Positions 43,340 through 53,733 of a stretch of DNA of 64,000 nucleotides are shown here, piece after piece (positions within the stretch are counted from its first letter, which is position 1; every line of letters starts with the position of its first letter). The DNA is from Anaerolinea thermolimosa (GTDB lineage: Bacteria; Chloroflexota; Anaerolineae; Anaerolineales; Anaerolineaceae): contig NZ_DF967965.1 in NCBI RefSeq assembly GCF_001050195.2, forward strand, positions 2,376,808 to 2,440,807, read 5' to 3'. A program made the translations under genes and the position numbers. Below the pieces are notes generated by a model, which was given only the letters and a program-made list of their open reading frames with translations, did no database searches and was not told where the DNA came from.

Positions 43340-44326
43340 ATGCTCATGGATTCGTGGGGGCGACAGATTACCTACTTGCGTATTTCGGTCACCGACCGTT
43401 GCAATCTGCGGTGCGTCTACTGTATGCCGCCCGAAGGCATCCAGCTTCAAAATCACGAGACCATTCTGCGTTACGAGGAAATTGCCTCTGTGGTGCGGGT
43501 GGCCGCCGAGCACGGAGTGACCGAAGTTCGCCTCACAGGGGGCGAACCTCTAACTCGCCCCAACCTGCCCGCTCTGGTGGGAATGTTATCGGTCATTCAA
43601 GGCATTCGTGATATCAGCCTCACCACCAACGGCCTCCTGCTGGAGCGCTATGCGCTTCCTCTGGCCGAGGCAGGGCTTAAACGCATCAATGTCAGCCTTG
43701 ATACGCTTCGCCCCGAACGCTTTGCCCGCATTACCCGCGGCGGGTCGTTCGAAACAGTCTGGCGCGGCATCCTGGCAGCCGAAAAAGCCGGGCTGGCACC
43801 CATCAAGATCAATGTGGTGGCCATGCGCGGGGTCAACGATGACGAACTGCTCGATCTGGCGCGCCTGGCTCTCGACCACCCCTGGCAGGTACGTTTTATT
43901 GAAGTGATGCCCGTGCGGAACGAAGCCTCATGGGGCGAAAACCTGCCCAATTCTGAAGAGGCCTTCCTGCCAATCGCGGAAATTAAAGAGCGTCTTGCTT
44001 CTCTTGACCTTCAACCCGCCACCGGAAAGACGGGGAGCGGCCCGGCCCGTGAATATTTTCTTGCTGGAGGGCCCGGACGAATTGGTTTCATCTCTCCCAT
44101 CAGTGACCATTTCTGCGGCGAATGCAACCGACTGCGCCTGACCGCCGATGGGCATCTGCGCCCCTGTCTCCTCAGTGACCTGGAAATCCCCATCCTGCCA
44201 GCGCTCCGTCGCGGAGAGCCCGTCTTACCTCTCCTGCAACAGGCGGTGGCTCTCAAACCAGAATCCCATGAGCTGGTTCAAAATCACCGCCCCGTGACGC
44301 GTTGTATGCTTCAGATTGGCGGGTGA
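43340..44326 (+). CDS. moaA: GTP 3',8-cyclase (molybdenum cofactor biosynthesis protein A)
   Basis: A radical-SAM protein of 328 residues. The first [4Fe-4S] cluster is Cys21-x3-Cys25-x2-Cys28 (TDRCNLRCVYCMPPEG). The GTP-site cluster uses the Cys pair in HFCGECNRLRLTADG and a later Cys (HLRPCLL). The C-terminal Gly-Gly tail essential for the reaction is intact. GGAGAC precedes the ATG. It converts GTP to 3',8-cH2GTP, the first step to Moco. No other moa gene is in the window. Confidence 0.96.
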   Translation: MLMDSWGRQITYLRISVTDRCNLRCVYCMPPEGIQLQNHETILRYEEIASVVRVAAEHGVTEVRLTGGEPLTRPNLPALVGMLSVIQGIRDISLTTNGLLLERYALPLAEAGLKRINVSLDTLRPERFARITRGGSFETVWRGILAAEKAGLAPIKINVVAMRGVNDDELLDLARLALDHPWQVRFIEVMPVRNEASWGENLPNSEEAFLPIAEIKERLASLDLQPATGKTGSGPAREYFLAGGPGRIGFISPISDHFCGECNRLRLTADGHLRPCLLSDLEIPILPALRRGEPVLPLLQQAVALKPESHELVQNHRPVTRCMLQIGG

Positions 44327-44950
44327 TCACCCCGTTCCAAACTGACGATCGCCCGCATCTCCTAACCCGGGCACAATGTACCCCTTCTCGTTCAACCGTT
44401 CATCTATGGCCGCCAGATAAATAGGCACATCGGGATGATGTTGCTGCATCAACGCAATCCCTTCTGGAGCGCCAATGATCCCCACAAATTTAATTTTCTT
44501 AACCCCCCAGTTTTTAAGAATGTCGGTAGTAGCCACAGCCGATCCACCTGTGGCCAGCATGGGGTCGAGTATCAGGCACACCTGCACGCGCGGCTCAACT
44601 GGAAGTTTGTTGTAATATTGCACCGGCTTGAGGGTCTTTTCATCCCGGTACACACCAATATGCCAGACTTCAGAAGACGGCATCAGCTCCCAGATACCTT
44701 CCACCATCCCCAACCCGGCACGAAGAATGGGCACCAGCCCGATTTTCTCCTGCAATTCCCGGCAGTGAGCCACGGCCAGGGGGGTTTGTACCTCTACCGG
44801 GACGGTATCCATGTCGGCGGTAGCCTCATAAGTTAAAAGAGCCGCCAGCTCGCGTGTGAGTTGGCGGAACTTTTTCGGTTCGGTGTTCACATTTCGTAAA
44901 ATGCTCAACTTATGCTGAATGAGGGGGTGGTTGGAAACATGGACAGACAT
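44327..44950 (-). CDS. upp: Uracil phosphoribosyltransferase
   Basis: A protein of 207 residues, typical length. Markers: [13 protein letters not shown] near the N-terminus, [13 protein letters not shown], and the PRPP loop [20 protein letters not shown]; the C-terminal [16 protein letters not shown] is the uracil-binding flag. It salvages uracil to UMP with PRPP. GGGAGGTC precedes the ATG, and TATAAT (about 44970-44980, minus strand) is a candidate -10. Its stop abuts the moaA stop exactly. Confidence 0.97.
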   Translation of the reverse strand: MSVHVSNHPLIQHKLSILRNVNTEPKKFRQLTRELAALLTYEATADMDTVPVEVQTPLAVAHCRELQEKIGLVPILRAGLGMVEGIWELMPSSEVWHIGVYRDEKTLKPVQYYNKLPVEPRVQVCLILDPMLATGGSAVATTDILKNWGVKKIKFVGIIGAPEGIALMQQHHPDVPIYLAAIDERLNEKGYIVPGLGDAGDRQFGTG

Positions 44951-45062
44951 TCAGACCTCCCGGGAAATTTCCTTGAATTATAACCAGTTCTTTCCCGTTT
45001 TCACTGCACACTTTCCCTGAGACGATGAATCCCCTCCCGTTATATCCCCGTTTTCTTGATGG

Positions 45063-45068
45063 TATAAT
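45063..45068 (+). promoter_or_regulatory. -10 element TATAAT seven bases before the ruvB ATG
   Basis: A perfect TATAAT ends seven bases before the ATG at 45076, where transcription would be expected to start. There is no room for a ribosome binding site, so ruvB is likely translated from a leaderless mRNA. The -35 (TTATAT, 45040-45045) is weak. Confidence 0.55.
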
Positions 45069-45075
45069 CGAACAC

Positions 45076-46110
45076 ATGAGCGATACCCAGAATCGCCTGG
45101 TAAGCCCTGCCCCCCGGCCCGATGAAAGCTTCGACCCGGCTCTGCGGCCGGTGCGCCTGGTGGATTTCATCGGCCAGGATCAGGTGAAAGAGAACCTGGC
45201 CATTCTCATTCAGGCTGCCCGTCAGCGTCACGAACCGCTGGAACACGTGCTTTTCTATGGCCCGCCGGGGTTGGGAAAAACCACCCTGGCCCATGTCCTT
45301 GCCAATGAGATGGACGTAAACATTAAAATCACCGCTGGCCCGGCCATTGAAAAAGCCGGCGACCTGGCCGCCATTATCACCAACCTCAAAGGGGGAGATA
45401 TTCTCTTCATTGACGAAATTCACCGTCTGGGGCGAGCGGTAGAAGAGATTCTCTACCCTGCCATGGAAGACTTCGCCCTCGATATCATGATCGGAAAAGG
45501 CCCGGCGGCACGTTCCATCCGCCTTAAACTGCCACGCTTCACGGTCATCGGTGCCACTACCCGGCTGGCGTTAATCTCTGCGCCACTCCGGGCGCGCTTT
45601 GGGGCTGTTTACCGCCTCGATTATTACGACTCAAAGGCCATCGAGAGCATCCTCCGCCGTGCGGCAAGCAAGCTCAATATCGAGATTCATCCAGACGGAT
45701 TTGAGGAAGTGGCCCGCCGTGCCCGCGGCACCCCACGCGTAGCCCTGCGCCTGTTACGCCGCGTGCGCGACTATGCCCAGGTGCGCGGTAATGGCGGTTC
45801 GGTCTCGCGCGAGATTGCCGCTGAAGCCCTTAACCTGCTTAATGTCGACCCGCTTGGGCTGGACGAAGTTGACCGCCGGGTGCTCCACACCATCATTGAA
45901 AAATATTCCGGGGGGCCGGTTGGCCTGAACACCATTGCCGCCTCCATCGGAGAAGAACCCGATACGATTATGGACGTGGTTGAACCCTACCTCCTCCAGC
46001 TGGGGTTCCTCGACCGCACCCCCCAGGGCCGAGTGGCCACCCGGCGAGCCTATGAGCACCTCTCGATCCCCTATCCTGACTCTACTCAAAACCAGGCACG
46101 TTTATTTTGA
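45076..46110 (+). CDS. ruvB: Holliday junction branch-migration helicase RuvB
   Basis: A protein of 344 residues. Walker A is GPPGLGKTT, Walker B DEIHRL, sensor 1 GATTR, and the C-terminal winged helix includes [20 protein letters not shown]. As a hexameric AAA+ motor it drives branch migration with RuvA (not in the window). An upstream ATG at 45025 would cross the TATAAT and is rejected. queA follows with an overlap, a common ruvB-queA pairing. Confidence 0.97.
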   Translation: MSDTQNRLVSPAPRPDESFDPALRPVRLVDFIGQDQVKENLAILIQAARQRHEPLEHVLFYGPPGLGKTTLAHVLANEMDVNIKITAGPAIEKAGDLAAIITNLKGGDILFIDEIHRLGRAVEEILYPAMEDFALDIMIGKGPAARSIRLKLPRFTVIGATTRLALISAPLRARFGAVYRLDYYDSKAIESILRRAASKLNIEIHPDGFEEVARRARGTPRVALRLLRRVRDYAQVRGNGGSVSREIAAEALNLLNVDPLGLDEVDRRVLHTIIEKYSGGPVGLNTIAASIGEEPDTIMDVVEPYLLQLGFLDRTPQGRVATRRAYEHLSIPYPDSTQNQARLF

Positions 46111-47126
46111 AAACCTCCGATTTCGACTACCACCTCCCCCCTGAACGCATCGCTCAGACCCCGGTTGAGCCGCGCCATGCCTCGCGTCTGCTGGTCCTCC
46201 ATCGTAATACGGGGGAACTGGAACACACCATTTTCCGAAACATCGGGCAGTTCCTCACCCCGGGTGACCTGCTGGTCGTCAACCAGACGCGGGTCATTCC
46301 AGCCCGTCTCTTCGCCCGCAAAGAGACGGGAGGCCGGGTAGAAGTGCTCCTCCTCCGCCGCGTAGACTCCCTCACATGGGAAGGGCTGGTAGGCGGAAAG
46401 CGTCTGACCCGCGGGAAGCGCCTGCAGGTAGAAAACGGTCCCGCTGTTGAAATTCTCTCCGATCTCGAAGGGTCGCGGCGCCTGCTGCGCTTCGAAACCC
46501 CCATTGAAGAAATGCTGCCACACATCGGGCAAATGCCCCTGCCCCCATACATTCACGAACCGCTCAGAGACCCCGAACGTTATCAGACAGTGTATGCCAC
46601 TGCCCCCGGTTCAGCGGCGGCACCGACAGCCGGATTGCACTTTACCCCTGAATTAATCGCCGAACTGAAGGCTCAGGGCATCGGTTTTACCACAGTTACC
46701 CTGCACGTAGGCCTCGATACGTTTGCCCCGGTTACCGAAGAAGATCCCCGTGAACATACCATCCACACCGAATGGTGTGAGGTATTACCTGCGGCAGCCG
46801 AGGCCATCAATGCCACACGCCGTGCTGGCAGGCGCATTGTGGCCGTGGGCACCACAAGCGTCCGCACCCTCGAAACCGCCGCCCGCAATGCCAGAGAAGG
46901 CGATACCGTAGCTCCCTTCAGCGGCCCCACCGATTTATACATCCTGCCCGGGTACACCTTCCGCGCTGTGGACGCTATGGTAACCAATTTTCACCTTCCC
47001 CGTTCCTCTCTCATCATGCTGGTGAGCGCCTTTGCTGGCCTCGAATTGACCCTGGCCACTTATCGTAAAGCAATCGAAATGGAGTATCGCTTCTATTCTT
47101 TTGGCGACGCCATGCTCATTTTATAA
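46107..47126 (+). CDS. queA: S-adenosylmethionine:tRNA ribosyltransferase-isomerase
   Basis: A protein of 339 residues with a TTG start that shares TTGA with the ruvB stop. QueA signatures: [55 protein letters not shown] and [18 protein letters not shown]. It transfers the ribosyl moiety of SAM to preQ1 in tRNA, making epoxyqueuosine. The other queuosine genes are not in this window. Confidence 0.96.
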   Translation: MKTSDFDYHLPPERIAQTPVEPRHASRLLVLHRNTGELEHTIFRNIGQFLTPGDLLVVNQTRVIPARLFARKETGGRVEVLLLRRVDSLTWEGLVGGKRLTRGKRLQVENGPAVEILSDLEGSRRLLRFETPIEEMLPHIGQMPLPPYIHEPLRDPERYQTVYATAPGSAAAPTAGLHFTPELIAELKAQGIGFTTVTLHVGLDTFAPVTEEDPREHTIHTEWCEVLPAAAEAINATRRAGRRIVAVGTTSVRTLETAARNAREGDTVAPFSGPTDLYILPGYTFRAVDAMVTNFHLPRSSLIMLVSAFAGLELTLATYRKAIEMEYRFYSFGDAMLIL

Positions 47127-47170
47127 AAACCTCTCCTGAAGAAGCACTTCTTCAGGAGAGGAAGGTTTTA
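47124..47170. terminator. Bidirectional terminator between queA and the GH1 gene
   Basis: CTCTCCTGAAGAAG (47131-47144) pairs perfectly with CTTCTTCAGGAGAG (47147-47160). AAAACC precedes and GGTTTT follows, giving T-rich tails on both strands. It ends both the ruvB-queA transcript and the convergent glucosidase. Confidence 0.88.
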
Positions 47171-47177
47171 ATCGGTC

Positions 47178-48452
47178 TCAATCGACCAGCCGATTCTGGC
47201 GGGCAATTTGTCCGAGAAGCCGGGCACTCGGCTTGAGAGTTCTTTCCTGGGTAATACGATCGACCGCCACAAGCCCAAATTTTGGTCGGTATCCAAGCAT
47301 CCACTCAAAGTTATCGAGCAGTGACCAGTACATGTAACCGCGTACGTCTAACCCGTCTGCCAGGCAGCGCAGCACACCTTTCAAAGCCCGCCGGATGAAC
47401 TCCACTCGCCGCGAGTCATCTTCAGTGCCAATGCCATTCTCGGTTACGATCATGGGTTTACCGGCCTGAGCTACCATCCGAATCACCCCTTCAAGGGCTT
47501 CAGGGTAGAACTCGTAGTTCATCTGGGTTAATTCCATTCCTTCTTCGTTAGGAAGGACCCCCTGCGGCCCCACGCGCATCCGGGTGTAATTTTGCACCCC
47601 GATGAAATCATCGCCAGCCATCGCCGGGAGAAATTGCTCATAGAGGGCATAGCGGAGTCGAGCGGCCATCTCCTCACCGCCCGGTTGGGGTTGGATCTCG
47701 CTCAGTGCAAGCGTGATGCCCACCTGGGCCTCTGGCCGAACAGCTTTAACCGCCTCCCGCGCCTGTTCATGGGCCTGCTTGACCACCGCAATCGCCGCGT
47801 CAGTGGCCGAGAATAGGAAGTTTTTCACCCGCTCCGGTGTGGAATTGAGTTCTCGAGCGCAGGCTTCCATCCATGCATTGTAAGCCTTCTGGCGCTCACT
47901 GACCTCCATACCCACCGGCGCCTGTCCATCCTGCCCGCTATTGAAGCGCATGAGTTGTAAAAGCACCCCGATATTCGCCTCGTTAATCGTGCAAACGTAA
48001 GGGATCAGAGTACCCAGCTCGCGCATCACCGCTTCGGCGTAAGCTGCAAAGCGTGCGGGGGTTTCCGGGCTTTCCCAGCCGCCCATCTTCATCAGCCAGC
48101 GCGGGCTGGTAAAATGGTGCAGGGTAACCAGCGGGGTAACTCCATACTCATGACAGGTTTCCAGCACTTCTCGGTAATGATAAAGCGACGCCCGCGAAAT
48201 GAACCCCGGCTCAGGTTCCACTCTCGCCCACTCGATGGAGAAACGATAGGCGTTCAGGCCTAACTCATGAAGCATCTGGATGTCTTTGCGGAAGAGGCGG
48301 TAATGATCGCAGGCGTCACCGCTCGGTTCAGCAAAGATGGTTCCCGGCGTATGCTCGAAAACCCAGAAGTCACTGTTGATGTTGTTCCCTTCCACCTGAT
48401 GCGCCGCAGTTGCCGCACCCCATAAAAACCCTTCTGGAAATTCGTTCATCAT
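47178..48452 (-). CDS. GH1 beta-glycosidase (intact copy)
   Basis: A protein of 424 residues. N-terminal [20 protein letters not shown], acid/base Glu in CTINEANIGVLL and nucleophile Glu in IVTENGIGTEDD are all present. The ATG at 48452 has AGGAGG six bases upstream and is preferred to one at 48524. Its first 99 codons (from 48156 up) are part of a 1011-bp tandem duplication shared with the gyrB 3' end, but this copy is complete. It is only distantly similar to the GH1 at 37278. No adjacent transporter. Confidence 0.93.
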   Translation of the reverse strand: MMNEFPEGFLWGAATAAHQVEGNNINSDFWVFEHTPGTIFAEPSGDACDHYRLFRKDIQMLHELGLNAYRFSIEWARVEPEPGFISRASLYHYREVLETCHEYGVTPLVTLHHFTSPRWLMKMGGWESPETPARFAAYAEAVMRELGTLIPYVCTINEANIGVLLQLMRFNSGQDGQAPVGMEVSERQKAYNAWMEACARELNSTPERVKNFLFSATDAAIAVVKQAHEQAREAVKAVRPEAQVGITLALSEIQPQPGGEEMAARLRYALYEQFLPAMAGDDFIGVQNYTRMRVGPQGVLPNEEGMELTQMNYEFYPEALEGVIRMVAQAGKPMIVTENGIGTEDDSRRVEFIRRALKGVLRCLADGLDVRGYMYWSLLDNFEWMLGYRPKFGLVAVDRITQERTLKPSARLLGQIARQNRLVD

Positions 48453-49166
48453 GTTTCCTCCTGCGGATAATTCTAACTCGAAATTAAAAATCTCCGGCTC
48501 AGCCCAATCCTCAGAGACAAGCAAAGGCCCTCTTCAGGTAAAAAATGGCGGTAACAAACAGCCCGCTTCAGGAAAGAAAGCGGGCTGTTTTTCAGCGTGT
48601 ACCAGACAGTTTTAAGGTTAAATATCCAGGTTTCTCACATCGCGGGCGTGTGTGGTGATGAACTTGGTGCGCGGAGGAACTGCCGCCCCCATCAGCATAT
48701 CAAAAGTGCGGTCGGCCGCAGCTGCATCCTCAATACTCACCGAGAGCAAAGTCCGGTTCTCAGGGTTCATTGTCGTCTCCCACAGCTGGGTGGGATTCAT
48801 CTCACCAAGGCCCTTATACCGCTGAAGCGAGACTTTATCGGCAGACACGCCCAATTCCTTGAGCACACGAGATAGGTCGGCCTCGGTATAAGCATAACGC
48901 ACCTGGTTTCGATACGCCACCCGGTAAAGCGGCGGCTGAGCAATGTAAAGATGGCCTTCTTCGATGAGGGGCTGCATATAGCGGAAAAAGAAGGTCAGCA
49001 GAAGGGTACGGATATGACTTCCGTCAACATCTGCGTCTGTCATGATCACCACCCGCCCATAACGCAATCCAGAAAGGTCAAACGAGTCGCCAATGCCCGT
49101 GCCCAGCGCTGAGATCAAAGCCTTGACCTCATTATTGGAAAGGATTTTATCCAGCCGGGCGCGCTC
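48156..49166. repeat. Tandem duplication A, copy 1 (1011 bp)
   Basis: This block (5' part of the GH1 gene, the intergenic terminator and the last 549 bases of gyrB) is repeated directly at 49167-50177 with no difference seen. The breakpoint has the three-base match GGT at 48156-48158, 49167-49169 and 50178-50180. Confidence 0.95.
48556..48590 (-). terminator. Terminator after gyrB (copy 1)
   Basis: AAACAGCCCGCTT (48556-48568) pairs perfectly with AAGCGGGCTGTTT (48578-48590); T residues follow on the plus strand and TTTGTTACC on the minus. It lies between gyrB and the GH1 gene. An identical copy exists at 49567-49601 through duplication A. Confidence 0.85.
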
Positions 49167-49463
49167 GGTTTCCAGCACTTCTCGGTAATGATAAAGCGAC
49201 GCCCGCGAAATGAACCCCGGCTCAGGTTCCACTCTCGCCCACTCGATGGAGAAACGATAGGCGTTCAGGCCTAACTCATGAAGCATCTGGATGTCTTTGC
49301 GGAAGAGGCGGTAATGATCGCAGGCGTCACCGCTCGGTTCAGCAAAGATGGTTCCCGGCGTATGCTCGAAAACCCAGAAGTCACTGTTGATGTTGTTCCC
49401 TTCCACCTGATGCGCCGCAGTTGCCGCACCCCATAAAAACCCTTCTGGAAATTCGTTCATCAT
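48618..49463 (-). pseudogene. In-frame fusion ORF: GH1 N-terminus joined to GyrB C-terminus
   Basis: A 281-residue ORF created by the junction of duplication A. It starts at the copied GH1 ATG with its intact AGGAGG site, encodes about the first 99 glucosidase residues up to [10 protein letters not shown], then continues in frame into the GyrB TOPRIM C-terminal part from [10 protein letters not shown] to the natural GyrB stop. It contains [21 protein letters not shown] but none of the ATPase. Almost certainly not a functional evolved gene; it may be an assembly product. Confidence 0.8.
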
Positions 49464-50177
49464 GTTTCCTCCTGCGGATAATTCTAACTCGAAATTAAAA
49501 ATCTCCGGCTCAGCCCAATCCTCAGAGACAAGCAAAGGCCCTCTTCAGGTAAAAAATGGCGGTAACAAACAGCCCGCTTCAGGAAAGAAAGCGGGCTGTT
49601 TTTCAGCGTGTACCAGACAGTTTTAAGGTTAAATATCCAGGTTTCTCACATCGCGGGCGTGTGTGGTGATGAACTTGGTGCGCGGAGGAACTGCCGCCCC
49701 CATCAGCATATCAAAAGTGCGGTCGGCCGCAGCTGCATCCTCAATACTCACCGAGAGCAAAGTCCGGTTCTCAGGGTTCATTGTCGTCTCCCACAGCTGG
49801 GTGGGATTCATCTCACCAAGGCCCTTATACCGCTGAAGCGAGACTTTATCGGCAGACACGCCCAATTCCTTGAGCACACGAGATAGGTCGGCCTCGGTAT
49901 AAGCATAACGCACCTGGTTTCGATACGCCACCCGGTAAAGCGGCGGCTGAGCAATGTAAAGATGGCCTTCTTCGATGAGGGGCTGCATATAGCGGAAAAA
50001 GAAGGTCAGCAGAAGGGTACGGATATGACTTCCGTCAACATCTGCGTCTGTCATGATCACCACCCGCCCATAACGCAATCCAGAAAGGTCAAACGAGTCG
50101 CCAATGCCCGTGCCCAGCGCTGAGATCAAAGCCTTGACCTCATTATTGGAAAGGATTTTATCCAGCCGGGCGCGCTC
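49167..50177. repeat. Tandem duplication A, copy 2 (1011 bp)
   Basis: Direct repeat of 48156-49166. This copy is continuous with the rest of gyrB at its right end (GCTCGGTATTGAG), so its right edge is the natural sequence, while its left edge is the junction into gyrB sequence at 49166. Confidence 0.95.
49567..49601 (-). terminator. Terminator after gyrB (copy 2)
   Basis: Same 13-bp stem as at 48556-48590, displaced by 1011 bases. It directly follows the complete 3' end of gyrB at 49629. Confidence 0.85.
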
Positions 50178-51297
50178 GGTATTGAGAATCTTCCCGCGCA
50201 ATGGTAGAACAGCCTGAAAGTGCCGGTCACGCCCCTGTTTGGCTGAACCACCAGCGCTATCTCCCTCTACAATGAAAAGCTCGGTCTTTGTGGCATCACG
50301 CTCCGAACAATCCGCCAGCTTGCCGGGCAAAGTCAGGCTCTCTAAAGTAGATTTACGGATCACCAGATCGCGCGCTTTACGGGCGGCATCTCGCGCACGC
50401 GCCGAGGTAAGACACTTCTGCACGATGGCCCTTGCCGCTGAGGGGTTTTCTTCCAGGAAGGTACTGAATGCCTCGCCCACCACCTGCTGTACGTAGGTTT
50501 GCACTTCCGGATTCATCAGCTTGACTTTCGTCTGGCTTTCGAACTGCGGATCAGGATGTTTAATGCTGATGATAGCCGTCAGGCCTTCCCGGGTATCGTC
50601 CCCTGAAAAGTTCGGATCACTCTCTTTCAATAACCCTGTCCGGCGCGCATAATCGTTGATCACCCGTGTCAGAGCGGTGCGCAGCCCGGTGAGGTGCGTA
50701 CCGCCGTCAATTGTATTGATGGTATTAGCAAAAGAATATACCGACTCGGCATAGGCATCGGTATACTGAATGGCGGCCTCCACACCGATACCATCTACCT
50801 CTTTCTCGGCATACACCACCGGGTGCAGGATTTCGCGGTTACGATTGAGGTAGCGTACGAAGGAGATGATGCCACCCTCAAAATAGAAAGTCATTTCGCG
50901 GCTGGCGCGTTCATCCACCAGTCGGATCATCACCTTACGGGTGACGAAAGCCATCTCGCGAAACCGTTGCGCCAGAGTCTCAAAACGATAATCCAGATCC
51001 CCTTTAAAAATGGTAGGGTCAAAGCGAAATGTGGTGCGTGTTCCCGTCTGCCTGGGGCTGCATTGACCGATGACCTTCACCGGTTCCTGGGGCACACCCC
51101 GTTCATATCGTTGAAAATAACGCTGACCGTCGCGGCAGACCTCCACTTCGCACCATTCTGAGAGCGCATTCACCGCCGATACACCCACCCCGTGCAACCC
51201 ACCGGAGACCTTGTAGCTCCCTGAGCCAAATTTTCCACCGGCATGAAGGATGGTCATTACCACTTCCAGTGCCGATTTCTTTTTCTCCGGATGAATA
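49629..51297 (-). pseudogene. gyrB: gyrB 3' part, cut off from its 5' end by duplication B
   Basis: This block carries GyrB from within the ATPase domain ([22 protein letters not shown]) to the natural C-terminus, including the transducer, the TOPRIM motifs EGDSAGG and DADVDGSHI, and the terminal LDI. It has no start codon or ribosome site of its own: the first 90 or so residues lie on the other side of the junction at 51297/51298. The longest ATG-initiated frame here (from 51263) begins inside the ATPase domain. Confidence 0.85.
50192..51297. repeat. Tandem duplication B, copy 1 (1106 bp)
   Basis: Internal gyrB segment repeated directly at 51298-52403 with no difference seen. The three-base match TCC occurs at 50192, 51298 and 52404. 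The unit length is not a multiple of three, so the duplication shifts the gyrB frame. Confidence 0.95.
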
Positions 51298-52654
51298 TCC
51301 CGCGCAATGGTAGAACAGCCTGAAAGTGCCGGTCACGCCCCTGTTTGGCTGAACCACCAGCGCTATCTCCCTCTACAATGAAAAGCTCGGTCTTTGTGGC
51401 ATCACGCTCCGAACAATCCGCCAGCTTGCCGGGCAAAGTCAGGCTCTCTAAAGTAGATTTACGGATCACCAGATCGCGCGCTTTACGGGCGGCATCTCGC
51501 GCACGCGCCGAGGTAAGACACTTCTGCACGATGGCCCTTGCCGCTGAGGGGTTTTCTTCCAGGAAGGTACTGAATGCCTCGCCCACCACCTGCTGTACGT
51601 AGGTTTGCACTTCCGGATTCATCAGCTTGACTTTCGTCTGGCTTTCGAACTGCGGATCAGGATGTTTAATGCTGATGATAGCCGTCAGGCCTTCCCGGGT
51701 ATCGTCCCCTGAAAAGTTCGGATCACTCTCTTTCAATAACCCTGTCCGGCGCGCATAATCGTTGATCACCCGTGTCAGAGCGGTGCGCAGCCCGGTGAGG
51801 TGCGTACCGCCGTCAATTGTATTGATGGTATTAGCAAAAGAATATACCGACTCGGCATAGGCATCGGTATACTGAATGGCGGCCTCCACACCGATACCAT
51901 CTACCTCTTTCTCGGCATACACCACCGGGTGCAGGATTTCGCGGTTACGATTGAGGTAGCGTACGAAGGAGATGATGCCACCCTCAAAATAGAAAGTCAT
52001 TTCGCGGCTGGCGCGTTCATCCACCAGTCGGATCATCACCTTACGGGTGACGAAAGCCATCTCGCGAAACCGTTGCGCCAGAGTCTCAAAACGATAATCC
52101 AGATCCCCTTTAAAAATGGTAGGGTCAAAGCGAAATGTGGTGCGTGTTCCCGTCTGCCTGGGGCTGCATTGACCGATGACCTTCACCGGTTCCTGGGGCA
52201 CACCCCGTTCATATCGTTGAAAATAACGCTGACCGTCGCGGCAGACCTCCACTTCGCACCATTCTGAGAGCGCATTCACCGCCGATACACCCACCCCGTG
52301 CAACCCACCGGAGACCTTGTAGCTCCCTGAGCCAAATTTTCCACCGGCATGAAGGATGGTCATTACCACTTCCAGTGCCGATTTCTTTTTCTCCGGATGA
52401 ATATCCACCGGAATACCGCGGCCATTATCTTCCACGGTGACCGAACTATCAGGGTGGATTGTCACAGTGATGCGATCACAGGCGCCAGCCAGGGCTTCAT
52501 CAATCGAGTTATCCACCACCTCGTAAACCAGGTGATGCAACGCTTTGAGATCGGTACCACCCACATACATACCAGGCCGGCGCCGGACGGCTTCCAATCC
52601 TTCCAGCACCTGAATATCTTTCGCACCATACGAACTGGTAACAGGAACTGCCAA
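51257..52654 (-). pseudogene. gyrB: gyrB 5' part, truncated by duplication B
   Basis: Encodes the GyrB N-terminus ([20 protein letters not shown], ATPase and transducer domains, start of TOPRIM with [18 protein letters not shown]). It then leaves the frame at the junction after VLPLRG and stops after a few foreign residues ([13 protein letters not shown]). The TTG at 52654 is chosen as start because GGAGG lies five bases before it. Removing one 1106-bp copy gives one continuous gyrB of about 639 residues, the normal length. Confidence 0.88.
51298..52403. repeat. Tandem duplication B, copy 2 (1106 bp)
   Basis: Direct repeat of 50192-51297, continuous at its right end with the gyrB 5' region. 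Only 14 bases (50178-50191) separate duplication A from duplication B. Confidence 0.95.
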
Positions 52655-52730
52655 CCTTACCTCCAAAAAATGCCCACCCGGTGCTTTTCATCCCGCCTTT
52701 GTTCAGCAGTGAAATGCACCGGCAGACGAA

Positions 52731-53720
52731 TCATCCACGCGTCAAAGATTCGCGGCGCATGGCTTCCACCCATTGCACCGCCTTACGGTAATACACAAAA
52801 CTTGCCGCAAGCAACCCTGTGGTTATAAATGCATTTCCCAGAATCCCCGCCAGCATCAACCACGAAGTTTCGGGTGGAATGTGCCACAGATAGCCCATCC
52901 CTTGCGTCAACACCAGCGCCGCCAGCAAGAACATCATCACCCCAGGGAACAGCAACCTCACTACCCGCGCACTGATTAACATTGCCTGCATTACCCCCTG
53001 ATGAGCGGCAAAAATGCCATGCGGTGAGAACACAAGGGGGATCAACAGCCATAACAGAACAAAACTCATCAGCAGCAGGGCCAGCTGCGCCAGTGCCGGA
53101 TTAATCAACGCAAGGATCAACGACACCACTGAGATCGGGATCGAGAGCAACATCAAAATAACAATGAGCAGAATGGTCAGGGAAAAGACCTGACCAAATT
53201 CCCAAATGGCCTGGGGCAGAGAGTAAGGAAGGTCTTCCTGAGCCGTCGAGCGCGCGATCATGCTGAAGTACAGGCTGCCTGCCACCAGCCCCAGCAGACT
53301 GAAAAGCAGCCATCCGCTCAGCGCCTGTCCCCAGGAATGAATCTCATAAACCGGCGGTTCACCCAGGGGGGTACGAACGGGCAACACCCCCGCCAGCAGG
53401 CTGGGCACACCTACCGGCATTGAGCTTAAAAAGGTAAGCAGATTAAAACGTTCCAGAACCGTCGTCCATAACTGCTGGAGTGCCCCGGTCATTCCCAGCA
53501 AATCATTCCCACCGGTGGCTTGCAGGCTATCCACCCAATCCTGAACCAGGGGTTGCATCAGTTGCTTGAGACGAAATCGAGGGCCAAACCACAGCAGTAA
53601 ATCCAGCCCCACCGGCAGAAGAATCAAATAGGCTCGCGCGGCAACCAGGTTAAACCCGGCCGTCAGCGATGCAATCAGGCGCGGCGGCGCTATGGTATTG
53701 GTCTTCAGGGTCTCGTTCAT
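52731..53720 (-). CDS. Polytopic membrane protein, unknown function
   Basis: A protein of 329 residues with about six strongly hydrophobic segments (around 29-48, 138-158, 175-200, 205-235, 255-275 and 285-310). No motif recognised. The N-terminal hydrophilic extension begins MNETLKTNTIAPPRLIASL. It starts 13 bases after the stop of the glycosyltransferase-like gene on the same strand, so the two are probably co-transcribed, suggesting a shared envelope role. Confidence 0.75.
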   Translation of the reverse strand: MNETLKTNTIAPPRLIASLTAGFNLVAARAYLILLPVGLDLLLWFGPRFRLKQLMQPLVQDWVDSLQATGGNDLLGMTGALQQLWTTVLERFNLLTFLSSMPVGVPSLLAGVLPVRTPLGEPPVYEIHSWGQALSGWLLFSLLGLVAGSLYFSMIARSTAQEDLPYSLPQAIWEFGQVFSLTILLIVILMLLSIPISVVSLILALINPALAQLALLLMSFVLLWLLIPLVFSPHGIFAAHQGVMQAMLISARVVRLLFPGVMMFLLAALVLTQGMGYLWHIPPETSWLMLAGILGNAFITTGLLAASFVYYRKAVQWVEAMRRESLTRG

Positions 53721-53733
53721 CCGAATTTTAATT

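Noticed and set aside
44324-44329. Palindromic TGATCA shared by the moaA and upp stop codons
   Set aside because: A neat convergence of two stops, but with no evident function.
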